64,000 nt of DNA from JBHHUI01 sp965248775. GTDB taxonomy: Bacteria; Chloroflexota; Anaerolineae; Anaerolineales; JBHHUI01. Location: positions 5,084,001 through 5,148,000 of the forward strand of contig OZ252150.1 in NCBI GenBank assembly GCA_965248775.1. Direction: 5' to 3'. Shown one piece after another: positions 25,880 to 35,406 of this stretch (within the stretch, counting starts at the first letter, position 1; each line of letters opens with the position of its first letter). The translations under genes and the position numbers were made by a program. The notes beneath the pieces are model-generated. The model saw only the letters and a list, made by a program, of their open reading frames with translations, was not told the origin of the DNA and searched no databases.

Positions 25880-28315
25880 ATGAACCAAAAAATTCTGATC
25901 GTTGACGATGATCCAGAGATTGTCCGGCTAATCCGCCATATTCTCGAAAGTCAGGATTTTGAAGTCCTGGAAGCAGCCACCGCCGCCATGGCTCTCGCGC
26001 TCGCTCTCCACGAACAGCCCGCATTAATCTTACTCGACGTTCTTTTGCCCGGTGAAATCGACGGCTACGAAGTGAGTAGACGTCTGCGCGAAAACCCCCA
26101 AACTGCCCATCAAGTCATTGTGATGTTGAGCGCGCAGTCCCAGACTGCAGACCGCGCGCGCGGTCTAATTGCCGGGGCAGACGATTACATTACCAAACCG
26201 ATCGATGCTGTCGAGCTGGTCACGAACCTGCGCGATCTTCTTCGCCAGCCGCGAGATCGTCAGCCACCGACCTATGTGCTGACTCAGATGCTCCACGCAG
26301 TTTTGGCAGTGCTGGATGCTGAGCTTGGCTGGCTTCTGACAGTAGACAAGAATGGAAGCTCTCTGAACCCGGCAAGTATCGCGGCTGCAAGTGGGGACGA
26401 AACCTCGCGTAAATACTTACGCAGCGTGATCAGGGAGCAGGACCAGGCGAGTATCCCCCTTGTGAGCGGCACGAACCTGATTGGAGATGTGTTGCTCAGT
26501 GGGCAGGCGCTCGTCAGCATGTCCGGTGCAGAGATAGATGCCTTGCCGGGTGGTGAGCAACTCGTGCGCGGCATGCAGGCGATTGAAGCAGCTGCGATTA
26601 ATATCCTGCCCATCTCTTTGCGTGGTGTAAAGATGGGTGTATTTGTCTGTTTGTTCATGACATCAAAGCCAGAACGCGGCGCCGATACGCAATTGCTCTC
26701 CGTTGCTGCCATGCAAGTGGCTCTCGCAGTTGAGAATCTGAATCTGCTCGAACGGGTCGAGCAACGCGAGACCGAAACCCGCGTTGCGCAGAGATTCCAT
26801 GAAACCCTTGTGGACGCCATGGGTGACGGACTTGTAGTTTTAGATGCCAATGGCACGATCCAGTTTGTCAACCGACGCCTGACGCGCATGCTGGGATTCA
26901 AAAAAGAAGAGTTGCTCGGCAAAGCCTTCAACGACTTGATCCCGCCTGATGAGCGCTCACGGTCTCGTCAATTCATTGACGAGACCGGTGGCAAGACGAT
27001 TTCTTTTGAAAAATCGCTCCTCCGAGACGACGGAACCATGATGCCTGCACTCGTTGTGCATGTGCCACAAAGCAAAAATGGCGGTGCCCGGGATATCGGA
27101 AATGTCCTCGTCGTTACCGATCTCTCACAGCAGAAGGAGCGTGAGACAGCACTTCTACGACAGACCCGCCAATTGGCTGCCATTAATCATGCTGCTCAAG
27201 CCATGGCGGCCTCTCTCGATCTCGACGCCGTGCCCCAAACAATTCTGGAAGAGACAGTGTATGTGATGGGGGCTCGTGGGGGCGCAATCTTGCTTATCGA
27301 TGACGAGAGCCGCGACTTGATCTTTCGGGCGGTGGTGGGTCCGCAGTCCGAGGGGTTGCTTGGTCAACGCGTACCCATGGGGCAGGGGATTGTCGGCTGG
27401 ATCGCCGAAAATGAGACACCTGCAATTGTGGATGATATGCTGAACGATCCGCGTTTCTACCGACAAATCGACGACAAAACCGGTCTGACCACATATTCTG
27501 CCAGCGGCGCGCCGCTGCTATTCAAACGTCAATTGATCGGCGTGCTTGAAGTCATTAACAAGATTGAGGGTAAGTTCAACCGGGAAGATCTGAGCGTGCT
27601 CGAATCGCTGGCATTCGCGGCTGCGAGTTCCATTGTCAACGCCCGTCTCTATCGTGATCTGAAAGACCATGCAATTGAACTTGAAAAAGCGTATGGTGAG
27701 TTGAAGGAAGCCGATCGAATCAAAGACGAAATGATCCAAAATGTGTCGCATGAGCTGCGCACGCCGATGACTTTCATACTCGGCGATATCGAGATTATTG
27801 CGAACGGGGAGTTGGGCTCAGTTACGGGTGAACAACGTCGGGGATTGGATATTGTTCGCAAAAAAGCACGTTCGCTGATGACGATAGTCAGCGATATTGT
27901 CACGCTGCAGCGCATGAGCGTGGACACATTGGACCGGCGCTTGATGGAAATTCCGCAGGTGATCGAGCAGGCTGTGAAGACTGTAGAGATTACGTCCCGA
28001 GATGGGAGTTATAAATTCATCACCGACGTTCCGGATGACATTCCCAATGTGCGCGCGGATGCCGAGCGAATTTCACAGGTGTTGGATAACCTGCTCGGGA
28101 ACGCCATCAAGTTCAGCCCGGAAGGCGGAATCATTAGCGTTCAGGCGCGAGCTGCTGTCAATGATGTGATTTTCACTGTGCAGGATAGTGGGGTAGGGAT
28201 CAAACCCGAAAACGTGCGGAACGTATTCACTCGTTTCTATCAAGAAGATGGCAGCACAACCCGGCGTTTTGGTGGAGTAGGATTAGGCCTGGCTATTTGC
28301 AAAGAAATTGTTTAG
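25880..28315 (+). CDS. Hybrid sensor histidine kinase (receiver-GAF-PAS-GAF-HisKA-HATPase) truncated by an in-frame amber codon
   Basis: 811 aa to TAG at 28313. Domains in order: receiver (KILIVDDDPEIV, phospho-Asp in LILLDVLLPGE), GAF-like (about 130-290), PAS (LVDAMGDGLVVLDANGTIQFVNRRL), GAF (about 430-590, VPMGQGIVGWIAENETPAIVDDM), HisKA (MIQNVSHELRTPMTFILGD) and HATPase (NLLGNAIKFSPEGG, VQDSGVGIKPENV, FGGVGLGLAICKEIV). The kinase normally continues EAHGGQIWVESEPGKGTIFSF; here the Glu position is TAG, and the same frame continues AHGGQIWVESEPGKGT to a second TAG at 28409. A single G-to-T change from GAG explains it. The last strands of the ATP-binding fold would be lost unless the codon is read through. 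Confidence 0.9.
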   Translation: MNQKILIVDDDPEIVRLIRHILESQDFEVLEAATAAMALALALHEQPALILLDVLLPGEIDGYEVSRRLRENPQTAHQVIVMLSAQSQTADRARGLIAGADDYITKPIDAVELVTNLRDLLRQPRDRQPPTYVLTQMLHAVLAVLDAELGWLLTVDKNGSSLNPASIAAASGDETSRKYLRSVIREQDQASIPLVSGTNLIGDVLLSGQALVSMSGAEIDALPGGEQLVRGMQAIEAAAINILPISLRGVKMGVFVCLFMTSKPERGADTQLLSVAAMQVALAVENLNLLERVEQRETETRVAQRFHETLVDAMGDGLVVLDANGTIQFVNRRLTRMLGFKKEELLGKAFNDLIPPDERSRSRQFIDETGGKTISFEKSLLRDDGTMMPALVVHVPQSKNGGARDIGNVLVVTDLSQQKERETALLRQTRQLAAINHAAQAMAASLDLDAVPQTILEETVYVMGARGGAILLIDDESRDLIFRAVVGPQSEGLLGQRVPMGQGIVGWIAENETPAIVDDMLNDPRFYRQIDDKTGLTTYSASGAPLLFKRQLIGVLEVINKIEGKFNREDLSVLESLAFAAASSIVNARLYRDLKDHAIELEKAYGELKEADRIKDEMIQNVSHELRTPMTFILGDIEIIANGELGSVTGEQRRGLDIVRKKARSLMTIVSDIVTLQRMSVDTLDRRLMEIPQVIEQAVKTVEITSRDGSYKFITDVPDDIPNVRADAERISQVLDNLLGNAIKFSPEGGIISVQARAAVNDVIFTVQDSGVGIKPENVRNVFTRFYQEDGSTTRRFGGVGLGLAICKEIV

Positions 28316-28409
28316 GCTCACGGCGGCCAAATCTGGGTAGAGAGTGAGCCCGGCAAAGGCACCATTTTCTCCTTCAGTTTGCCACGTATCAACGAACCTG
28401 CCATTACGT

Positions 28410-28440
28410 AGCGCGGGGATTAACCTCCGCGCTTCTGTCT
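28410..28440 (+). terminator. Probable terminator after the histidine kinase
   Basis: AGCGCGG (28410-28416) pairs with CCGCGCT (28427-28433), followed by a T-rich but interrupted tail TCTGTCTTTCTG. It overlaps the second TAG that ends the ancestral kinase frame. Confidence 0.6.
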
Positions 28441-28520
28441 TTCTGTCTCCAAGCTGGTCATAAAAATTAATCTGCCTATACTTTAGCCATACGAATCAGT
28501 TCGTATACTGGAGCTTCGCT

Positions 28521-29138
28521 ATGAACGAATTGCGTGATTTCCTGGGCGTGTTCGCGAACGCCCTCCTTCTAATAGCCTTTCCAATCCTGATTGGTTACGT
28601 GATTTGGTGGCTGCGGTCGCGGATCGACGAACTCAAACAGGATTTGAGCGGCGACCAACTCAAAATTATTGAGAGTGTCGGTTCGCTCGCGGTACGAGCC
28701 GCCGAGCAGGCTGGTCTAACTGGTGTACTACGTGGTGGTTCAGCCAAGAAAAGTTATGCTGTTGAAGCGGCCCAGCGCTATTTCGACCGGCTCGACATCA
28801 AGATCGATGTCGAGTCCATTGCCGCCCTGGTCGAGGCAGAGGTCATCCGCAATTTCAGCAGCAGTGCGCCCCCCCCCGCCGACACACCGGGAGCACGCGC
28901 GGAACTGGTGGAGAAGGCAGTGCAAGCCGCTGTCCTGGCAGCTGAGCAGAGTGGGCTTAAGCAGCTGGCCGTCAAAGCCGGTGTCGAACTCGCCGATCAA
29001 AAGAAAGACTATGCCATGAACCTCGCGCAACAATATCTAAAGGATCACGGTATCAACGTCGATCTAAGCTTGGTCGATGGTCTGATCGAAGCGCAGATCT
29101 TGCGCTTCAAGATGGAGGCGGCTGGGCATCAATTCTAG
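28521..29138 (+). CDS. Membrane-anchored protein with two tandem LLH-holin-like repeats
   Basis: 205 aa. An N-terminal membrane helix (FANALLLIAFPILIGYVIWWL) is followed by two copies of one unit. Unit 1: VGSLAVRAAEQAGLTG...KKSYAVEAAQRYFDRLDIKIDVESIAALVEAEVIR. Unit 2: VQAAVLAAEQSGLKQ...KKDYAMNLAQQYLKDHGINVDLSLVDGLIEAQILR. The unit resembles the soluble part of phage holins of the LL-H type (AV.AAEQL....K..YA...L...GI.ID...I..LIEAAV). In a chromosome setting with no phage genes nearby, the duplication suggests a housekeeping or envelope role rather than lysis; function unknown. It converges on pyk. Confidence 0.7.
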   Translation: MNELRDFLGVFANALLLIAFPILIGYVIWWLRSRIDELKQDLSGDQLKIIESVGSLAVRAAEQAGLTGVLRGGSAKKSYAVEAAQRYFDRLDIKIDVESIAALVEAEVIRNFSSSAPPPADTPGARAELVEKAVQAAVLAAEQSGLKQLAVKAGVELADQKKDYAMNLAQQYLKDHGINVDLSLVDGLIEAQILRFKMEAAGHQF

Positions 29139-29168
29139 TTAAAATTCAGGTTTGATCAGTTTCTTCAT

Positions 29169-29193
29169 GCGGGAGCATTAGGCTCCCGCTTTT
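29169..29193. terminator. Bidirectional terminator between the LLH-like gene and pyk
   Basis: GCGGGAGC (29169-29176), loop ATTAG, GCTCCCGC (29182-29189), TTTT on the plus side. Upstream A/T-rich sequence can serve the pyk side as well, overlapping its last codons. Confidence 0.75.
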
Positions 29194-30655
29194 AGATTTC
29201 TGAGCCGACAGTATGGAGCAGAACGATATTGGGTGGGCCCATCATGCTGATTGGCATCCCTGCTATCAGCACTATCTGATGTCCCTCCTCCAGATGGTCG
29301 AATCGTACTAGCGAATCTTCCACATGGTGGATCATTTCTTCCACGGTCTCCGCTCTCTGAATGAGATGCGGACGCACTCCCCAATTTAAGGCCATGCGTG
29401 CATATGTGTTTGGATTGGGTGTAAAGGCCAGAATTGGTACGCGCGGGCGCTCCTTGGCAACGAAGCGGGCAGTAGAGCCCGTTACTGTGAAAATAGCAAT
29501 CGCTGCCACGCTCAGATTATTGGCGAGTTCGCGCGCCGCGCGCGCTAGCGCGACTGCGTTTACAGAAGTGGGGTCATCAATTTCTTTGAAGCGCCCCCAT
29601 TCGTGTTCGTGCCGTTCGGCTTCAAGTGCAATCTCCGCCATAAAGCGCACTGCTTCCACCGGATATTTCCCTGAGGCAGTCTCGGCGGAAAGCATGACTG
29701 CATCGGTCCCATCGAAAATTGCATTTGCTACATCCGAAGATTCGGCGCGGGTGGGGCGTGGAGTTCTCACCATACTCTCGAGCATCTGTGTGGCCGTGAT
29801 GACGATTTTGCCGGTTTGGTTCGCGCGCTCGATGATGTATTTCTGGGCGGAGGGTACCTTCTGCGGACTCATCTCCACACCCAGATCGCCGCGCGCCACC
29901 ATGACTCCTTCAGCCTCTTCCAGGATTGTGTCCAGGTTATCAATTGCAGCCGGCTTTTCCAGCTTCGCTATGATGGGTACGCCGGGGTGGTGCGGGTTGA
30001 TCTTGCGGATGGTCTGACGGACAAAGCGCAGGTCTTCTGCCTTCTGCACGAAACTCACTGCAATGTAATCCACATCGTGCTCAAGCCCAAACTTGATATC
30101 GGCACAGTCTTTTTCAGTGAGGACAGGTATATTTATTATGACGCCGGGCAAATTCATCCCTTTTTTGGAGTGTAATTCTCCGCCCCGGACAACACGCGTA
30201 ATCACGTCCTGCCCCCGAACCGCTTTAACATCCGGTTCGATAGTGCCATCGTCTAGCAAGACGCTGTCCCCGCTCGAAACGCTATTGGGCAGGTCTGCAT
30301 ATGTTGTGGAAACACGGTTGTGCGTACCTTCGATGCGTTTCGTTGTCAGTGTAAATTCTTGCCCGATATTCAGCTCGGCTGAGGCGTCATCTTCGAAGCT
30401 GCCGATGCGCACACGTGGCCCCTGCAAGTCTTGGATGATGGCAACTGCAACGCCCATCCGTTCCGAGACTTCGCGAATGAGTTGAATATATTTGGCGTGC
30501 GCTGCATGGGTGCCGTGAGAGAAGTTCAGGCGAGCCACATTCATGCCAGCCTTTATCAACTTTTCCAAGACTTCAGTAGATTCTGAGGCCGGACCGATGG
30601 TGCAGATAATTTTTGTCCGGCGCAACTTTCCATCGAACGCTTCACTCTCTATCAT
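29192..30655 (-). CDS. pyk: Pyruvate kinase
   Basis: 487 aa. It starts MIESEAFDGKLRRTKIICTIGPAS; NVARLNFSHGTH, AVAIIQDLQGPRVRIG, the catalytic Lys region PIIAKLEKPAAIDNLD, GVMVARGDLGVEM and TATQMLESMVRTPRPTRAE are all in place. It converts phosphoenolpyruvate and ADP to pyruvate and ATP at the end of glycolysis. The C-terminal domain (about 355-480) is standard length; there is no extra PEP-utilising domain. It is transcribed alone, sharing a terminator with the convergent gene. Confidence 0.97.
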   Translation of the reverse strand: MIESEAFDGKLRRTKIICTIGPASESTEVLEKLIKAGMNVARLNFSHGTHAAHAKYIQLIREVSERMGVAVAIIQDLQGPRVRIGSFEDDASAELNIGQEFTLTTKRIEGTHNRVSTTYADLPNSVSSGDSVLLDDGTIEPDVKAVRGQDVITRVVRGGELHSKKGMNLPGVIINIPVLTEKDCADIKFGLEHDVDYIAVSFVQKAEDLRFVRQTIRKINPHHPGVPIIAKLEKPAAIDNLDTILEEAEGVMVARGDLGVEMSPQKVPSAQKYIIERANQTGKIVITATQMLESMVRTPRPTRAESSDVANAIFDGTDAVMLSAETASGKYPVEAVRFMAEIALEAERHEHEWGRFKEIDDPTSVNAVALARAARELANNLSVAAIAIFTVTGSTARFVAKERPRVPILAFTPNPNTYARMALNWGVRPHLIQRAETVEEMIHHVEDSLVRFDHLEEGHQIVLIAGMPISMMGPPNIVLLHTVGSEI

Positions 30656-30979
30656 GCTGCGGATTATAGCACCGGGCTTCTCACCTTGGCGCTCCTATCA
30701 GACCATTCGGATCGCACTTCCGGGCGTGCTAGGGGACCAAATGGGGCTAGTCAGAGGCTCTTCGACAAGGATACAATCGTAGGAACATTACCCGACCCAC
30801 GGACGTCAATCATAGTAGAATCCCAATACCCCCAATGCGAAATCTCTCCTCTCTATATTCAGAGCCCATCACCATCAGCACAGGTAAATCAGATTACATG
30901 CACTCGATTCTGCAAAATGTTACAGAGGACGTTTAAGTAACATGGAACACAGTATAGTGTGATTGCTTAAAGCGCTATT
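30656..30979. other. Divergent intergenic region (pyk / ABC-VWA cluster)
   Basis: 324 bp without a supported gene. It must hold the promoters of pyk (minus) and of the cluster beginning at 30980 (plus). A TATAGT at 30954-30959 is a possible -10 for the latter, but no good -35 was found at 16-18 bp. No repeat or hairpin stands out. Confidence 0.6.
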
Positions 30980-33448
30980 ATGAGAAAAATCCACCTCACT
31001 GTACCTGTTTTGCTCGTGTTGACGCTGTTGCTCACTGGCGCGCCCCCTTTAGATGCGCAGCAGGACTCGCCTGTAGCGCTCACAATCCGGGCTGGATACG
31101 ACGGCTTTTTCAAAGAGAATATGTGGTTACCAGTGCGCGTAATCGTAGCTAATGAAGGTCCGGATGTAATTGGTTCGCTGGAGATTGAGGCCACGCAATA
31201 TGATGGAGGTACAGTACGGTACACTCGCCCGATCGAATTGCCGCAGCAATCGCGCAAAGAAGTGTTCATGTATGCCACCGCGGAAGGATATTTGAATAGT
31301 GTGCAGGTCAATCTCTTGCAAGATGGTGAAGTTCTGGCGGATGCAACAACACGGGTCTCACAAGTAGGTGGTGCCGATTTGCTATATGGAGTCATTGCGG
31401 GAAGCCCTTCTGCGTTCCAGAATTTGGGTGATATCGATCCTTTCAATGGGCAGGGACATTTCGCACAACTCGAGCTGGATGATCTTCCTCCGGCCTCGGC
31501 AGCCTGGCGCTCATTGGATGTGCTGCTCTTCTCGGATACGGATACGGGGGATCTTTCTCCAGCCCAATCTGAAGCGCTGGATACCTGGATCGCGGCAGGT
31601 GGACGGCTGATAATTGCCGGGGGTCCTGGTTGGCAACGGACTTTAGCTGGAATCGGTGATCTCTCTCCGGTCAGTTTGACGGGCAATGCAACACTGACGG
31701 ACCTGGCATCGTTGGGAGCCTACACATTCTCTGAACCGCCAGAAGGGCTGGCACAAATTACGACAGGGGATCCGGTTGGTGGCGCGGAAGTGCTCTTGGA
31801 AATTGATGCTGTACCTGTGATCATCGAGCGATCGGTTGGCTATGGCGCAATCGACTACCTGGCCTTCGATCCAGCCTTAGCTCCATTCAATGGTTGGCGC
31901 GGAATGGCTGGAGTCTATCGTAACTTGCTCGCTGATCCATCTCAGCCGCCGTCCTGGAGGCAGCCCCCGCGCAACTGGTTCAATGCCGGGGAAGCCGTCA
32001 ATGCCGTGCCCGGCGTGGATTTGCCAAGCATATTGCAAATGTGCGCGTTTGCAGGCGCTTATGTCTTCGTTGTTGGGCCGCTGAACTTCATATTTTTGAA
32101 GCGTATACGGAAGCAGGAATATGCCTGGCTTACTGTGCCCGCGCTTGTAATCCTGTTCAGCGCCATCAGCTATTTGGCGGGTTTCGCGTTCCGTGGCACG
32201 CGCCCGATCTTGCATCGCTTGGGAGTTGTCCAGGTCTGGGAAGGTGCAGAGCGCGCGCAAGTGGAGATGGTGGTTGGTCTCTTCTCGCCGCGTCGGGCAA
32301 GCTACGATGTGGTGGTTTCCGGCGACGCTCTCATAGGGCCGATCCCCGCGACCGGTTTTTCCAGTCCGGTCGGCGCTTCCATTGACGAAACAACGCTTGA
32401 AAGCGGTGATAGGACCTTAGTTCGTGACATGCAGGTAGATGTGGGCGCAGTCACTTCATTTGTGGTCAATGGACAAATGGTCGCACCGCTCTTCACTTCT
32501 GAGTTGATATATCAATTCGATGATCCCCGTACATCCGGAGAGACAATCGGCGGTGGCGTAAAATTGGAAGGCTCCGTCACGAATCTGGCAGAATTTACAT
32601 TGCAGGATGCAGTATTGCTTGCACCGAGTTCAGTGCAGTCCCTGGGCGATCTCGCACCGGGCGAGCCTGTGGATGTAACCGTGCGCCTCTCGACGGGACA
32701 TGCCGCACCCGGTGTATTGCTGGGTACTGCGCAGGTGTTGCCCGCCGGAGTAGTGGCTGGGCCGTTTACCAATAGCGGTTATTCCGGTACCAATGACACC
32801 ACTATTGACGATATACTAGGCGGGTCGGGATCATCGATTTCATATTACGACGATCGCGAAGTTTACCGGCGCTTCTCATTGTTGCAATGGCTGGTCGATC
32901 CGTATAGCGGCGGCGCGCGTGGTTCAGGATTGTTTTTAGTGGGGTGGGTGAATCAAGCGCCATTGGACGCGAGGATTATGGATCGCCCGTTTGAAACCGA
33001 GGACGAGACACTTTACATTGTAAATCTGGTTCCAACCACGTCGTCCGAATCGGGAGTCATTGCGATCCCGCCGGAGCTGATGACCTGGGAGCTTCTTGAT
33101 CCGGGAAGTGGCAGCGGGGACGGGCCGTACGATGTCTATCTCTATGATGGCGCATATTCACTGCGCTTCCAACCGCAGCCTGAACTCGTATTCGGTGAAG
33201 TGCAGAGATTGGTGATGCATCTACATTCTTATGGTGCAGATGAGACGGTCCCGCTGATCATCTCCCTGCGCGAGCAGCAATCCGGTAATTGGATAGAATT
33301 GCCGCCAATGGACTGGGGCAATATTGAAGTAGCAGCGCCTGAACGATTTGTCGGCAATGGACGTATCGATGTGCGCGTGGAGAACAATAGCACCACCGGG
33401 CGCGTATCCATCGAGCGCCTCGACTTCACGCTGGAAGTGGAGCTATAA
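30980..33448 (+). CDS. Large secreted/membrane protein heading the ABC-MoxR-VWA cluster
   Basis: 822 aa. Signal peptide (MRKIHLTVPVLLVLTLLLTG...DAQ), then a beta-rich domain, then a stretch like a glutamine-amidotransferase fold (LLFSDTDTGDLSPAQSEALDTWIAAGGRLIIAGG), two close membrane helices near 355-405 (CAFAGAYVFVVGPLNFIFL and WLTVPALVILFSAISYLAGFAF), and a C-terminal beta-rich region of about 400 residues. This architecture is seen in proteins that accompany ABC-2 exporters and VWA proteins in Chloroflexota; no function is known. The next gene starts 3 bp later, so it is the first gene of the operon. Confidence 0.75.
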   Translation: MRKIHLTVPVLLVLTLLLTGAPPLDAQQDSPVALTIRAGYDGFFKENMWLPVRVIVANEGPDVIGSLEIEATQYDGGTVRYTRPIELPQQSRKEVFMYATAEGYLNSVQVNLLQDGEVLADATTRVSQVGGADLLYGVIAGSPSAFQNLGDIDPFNGQGHFAQLELDDLPPASAAWRSLDVLLFSDTDTGDLSPAQSEALDTWIAAGGRLIIAGGPGWQRTLAGIGDLSPVSLTGNATLTDLASLGAYTFSEPPEGLAQITTGDPVGGAEVLLEIDAVPVIIERSVGYGAIDYLAFDPALAPFNGWRGMAGVYRNLLADPSQPPSWRQPPRNWFNAGEAVNAVPGVDLPSILQMCAFAGAYVFVVGPLNFIFLKRIRKQEYAWLTVPALVILFSAISYLAGFAFRGTRPILHRLGVVQVWEGAERAQVEMVVGLFSPRRASYDVVVSGDALIGPIPATGFSSPVGASIDETTLESGDRTLVRDMQVDVGAVTSFVVNGQMVAPLFTSELIYQFDDPRTSGETIGGGVKLEGSVTNLAEFTLQDAVLLAPSSVQSLGDLAPGEPVDVTVRLSTGHAAPGVLLGTAQVLPAGVVAGPFTNSGYSGTNDTTIDDILGGSGSSISYYDDREVYRRFSLLQWLVDPYSGGARGSGLFLVGWVNQAPLDARIMDRPFETEDETLYIVNLVPTTSSESGVIAIPPELMTWELLDPGSGSGDGPYDVYLYDGAYSLRFQPQPELVFGEVQRLVMHLHSYGADETVPLIISLREQQSGNWIELPPMDWGNIEVAAPERFVGNGRIDVRVENNSTTGRVSIERLDFTLEVEL

Positions 33449-33451
33449 CCA

Positions 33452-34435
33452 ATGACAAGCATTATCGTAATCGATAACCTGGTGAAGAAATATGGTCGTC
33501 TGATTGCTGTAGACCATTTGACACTCAACGTGGAGGCCGGCGCGATCTACGGATTTGTAGGTCCCAATGGTGCCGGCAAGACGAGCACCATGCGTATGCT
33601 GACCACGCTCATGAAACCGTCTTCCGGCAATGCCACCGTCGCAGGTTTTTCCATCCGCAAGAACCAACGCGAAGTAAGGCGTGCGATCGGGTACATGCCA
33701 GACTTTTTCGGTGTGTACGATGACATGACGGTATGGGAGTATCTCGATTTCTTCGGTGCCTGTTACGAGATTCCGGAAGTGCAGCGTAGCTCGATTAATG
33801 ACGACTTACTCGAACTCGTGGACCTGTCACACAGACGAGATGACATGGTGGAAACACTTTCGCGCGGAATGAAGCAACGTCTGGCTTTGGCGCGCACACT
33901 GGCACACGATCCGCAAGTGCTCATCCTGGACGAGCCGGCCTCCGGCCTCGATCCTCGTGCCCGCATCGAGATCCGGGAATTGCTGGTGGAACTCTCGCGC
34001 ATGGGAAAGACAGTGTTTTTCTCCACGCATATCCTTGCGGATGTAGCCGAGATTTGCAGCCATGTTGGGATTGTGGAGGCGGGAAAACTGGTTGCCTCTG
34101 GCACGATAGAGGAGATGCAACGCAAGCTAATTCCCAATCGGCGTGTTCGCCTGACTGTGCGCGGCGATCGTCTGAAAGCGACTTCAGTTTTGCAAAAAAT
34201 TGAGGGGATTAAGAATGTTGAACAAGTGGGCGCGCACGATAACGGCGAGACGGATTCGGCCGCGGAAGATTTAGATCAGCACACTTTGCAGGTCGAGGTT
34301 AGTAGCGATGATCTGGATGTGAGCGATATCCTAACCGCGCTTGTCAAACAAGGGATTCGGGTTGTGCACTTCACCGAGGATACCCGTGATATGGAAGCCA
34401 TCTTCATGCATGCAACGGAGGGGATTGTTTCCTGA
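33452..34435 (+). CDS. ABC transporter ATP-binding protein (ABC-2 exporter type)
   Basis: 327 aa. Walker A GPNGAGKTST, signature LSRGMKQRLALARTL, Walker B VLILDEPASGLDPRAR, H-loop FFSTHIL. The C-terminal 90 residues (RRVRLTVRGDRLKATSVLQKIEGI) form the usual extension of drug- or polysaccharide-export ATPases, here with an acidic insert DNGETDSAAEDLDQH. Its stop overlaps the permease ATG by one base (TGATG). It energises the ABC-2 permease encoded next; the substrate is unknown. Confidence 0.95.
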   Translation: MTSIIVIDNLVKKYGRLIAVDHLTLNVEAGAIYGFVGPNGAGKTSTMRMLTTLMKPSSGNATVAGFSIRKNQREVRRAIGYMPDFFGVYDDMTVWEYLDFFGACYEIPEVQRSSINDDLLELVDLSHRRDDMVETLSRGMKQRLALARTLAHDPQVLILDEPASGLDPRARIEIRELLVELSRMGKTVFFSTHILADVAEICSHVGIVEAGKLVASGTIEEMQRKLIPNRRVRLTVRGDRLKATSVLQKIEGIKNVEQVGAHDNGETDSAAEDLDQHTLQVEVSSDDLDVSDILTALVKQGIRVVHFTEDTRDMEAIFMHATEGIVS

Positions 34436-35394
34436 TGGCTGTTGCTGCTGAAGCCCCAGCGGCTCCTGTTTCGCCCGCGCGTCCGCAACGATCGTTGAGT
34501 GAGCGGCTCATATCAAACCCGGTCGTACGGAAAGAACTGCGCGGAAGGATGCGTGGAAACCGTGCTTTTGTAGTCATCAGCATTTATCTCACGCTACTGA
34601 GTGTATTCACGCTGTTGCTCTACATGGCCTATGCTGCGAGTTCGCAATCAACTCTCAGCCCCAATCAGCAAATTGTCGGCAAGATCGTCTTCGGAGGCGT
34701 AGTCGGGATCGAACTCTTTCTCGTCTGTTTTATTGCACCGGCGTTCACAGCCGGTGCGATCTCGGGGGAGCGAGAACGCCAGACTTATGATCTGCTGCGC
34801 ACAACACTGCTCCCCGCCCGTTCCCTTGTAATCGGCAAGCTCCTGGCAGCACTATCGTTTATAATTTTGTTGCTCTTCGCGGTAGTGCCGTTGCAGAGTA
34901 TGGCATTCTTGCTCGGCGGTGTCGCAATCGAAGAAGTGTTGATCTCCTTGGCAGTTCTCATTGCTACTGCAGTAGGTTTTGGGTCAGTAGGTATATTTTT
35001 CTCCGCAATCATGCAACGTACACTCGGTGCCAGTGTACTTACATATGCCGTAGCGTTGTTTGCCACTCTCGGTTTGCCATTGCTGCTGCTGATCTCGTTG
35101 CCGCTCTTCGATTCGTTTTTCTTCTCGGCCAATTCTCCCTCAGTTGTACTTGAGGGTATGTTGATTTATTTCTTCTATATCCTGATCTCTCTCAATCCGC
35201 TGGCAACAGCAATTGCGACAGAGTATGTGCTTATTGAGGAGCAAACGGCCTTTTTCTTTTCCTACCCTATGAATTCAACATCGGCAAGCTTGCCGCTCGT
35301 CTCGCCGTGGTTGATTTACGTTGCTGTATATATGATGTTGAGTCTAGTCCTTGTCTACTCGGCCGTGCGGGTCGTTCGGCGCGTGCAGGAATAG
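34435..35394 (+). CDS. ABC-2 type transporter permease
   Basis: 319 aa. A cytosolic N-terminus with Pro/Ala (VAAEAPAAPVSPARPQRS) precedes NPVVRKELRGRMRGNRAFVVISIYLTLLSVFTLLLYM, the usual opening of ABC-2 permeases. GAISGERERQTYDLLRTTLLPARSLVIGKLLA is the cytosolic coupling loop. Six membrane helices can be counted. It is translationally coupled to the ATPase and followed 12 bp later by the coiled-coil protein. It may export a lipid, polysaccharide or peptide, or act as a gate for envelope assembly. Confidence 0.9.
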   Translation: MAVAAEAPAAPVSPARPQRSLSERLISNPVVRKELRGRMRGNRAFVVISIYLTLLSVFTLLLYMAYAASSQSTLSPNQQIVGKIVFGGVVGIELFLVCFIAPAFTAGAISGERERQTYDLLRTTLLPARSLVIGKLLAALSFIILLLFAVVPLQSMAFLLGGVAIEEVLISLAVLIATAVGFGSVGIFFSAIMQRTLGASVLTYAVALFATLGLPLLLLISLPLFDSFFFSANSPSVVLEGMLIYFFYILISLNPLATAIATEYVLIEEQTAFFFSYPMNSTSASLPLVSPWLIYVAVYMMLSLVLVYSAVRVVRRVQE

Positions 35395-35406
35395 CAAAAC
35401 ACATAA

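Noticed and set aside
28521..29138. Prophage holin
   Set aside because: No endolysin, portal, capsid or integrase gene lies near, and the unit is duplicated, unlike phage holins.
29192..30655. Plus-strand frames of up to 218 codons antisense to pyk
   Set aside because: They are shadows of a gene with full family motifs; no motif or ribosome-binding site supports them.
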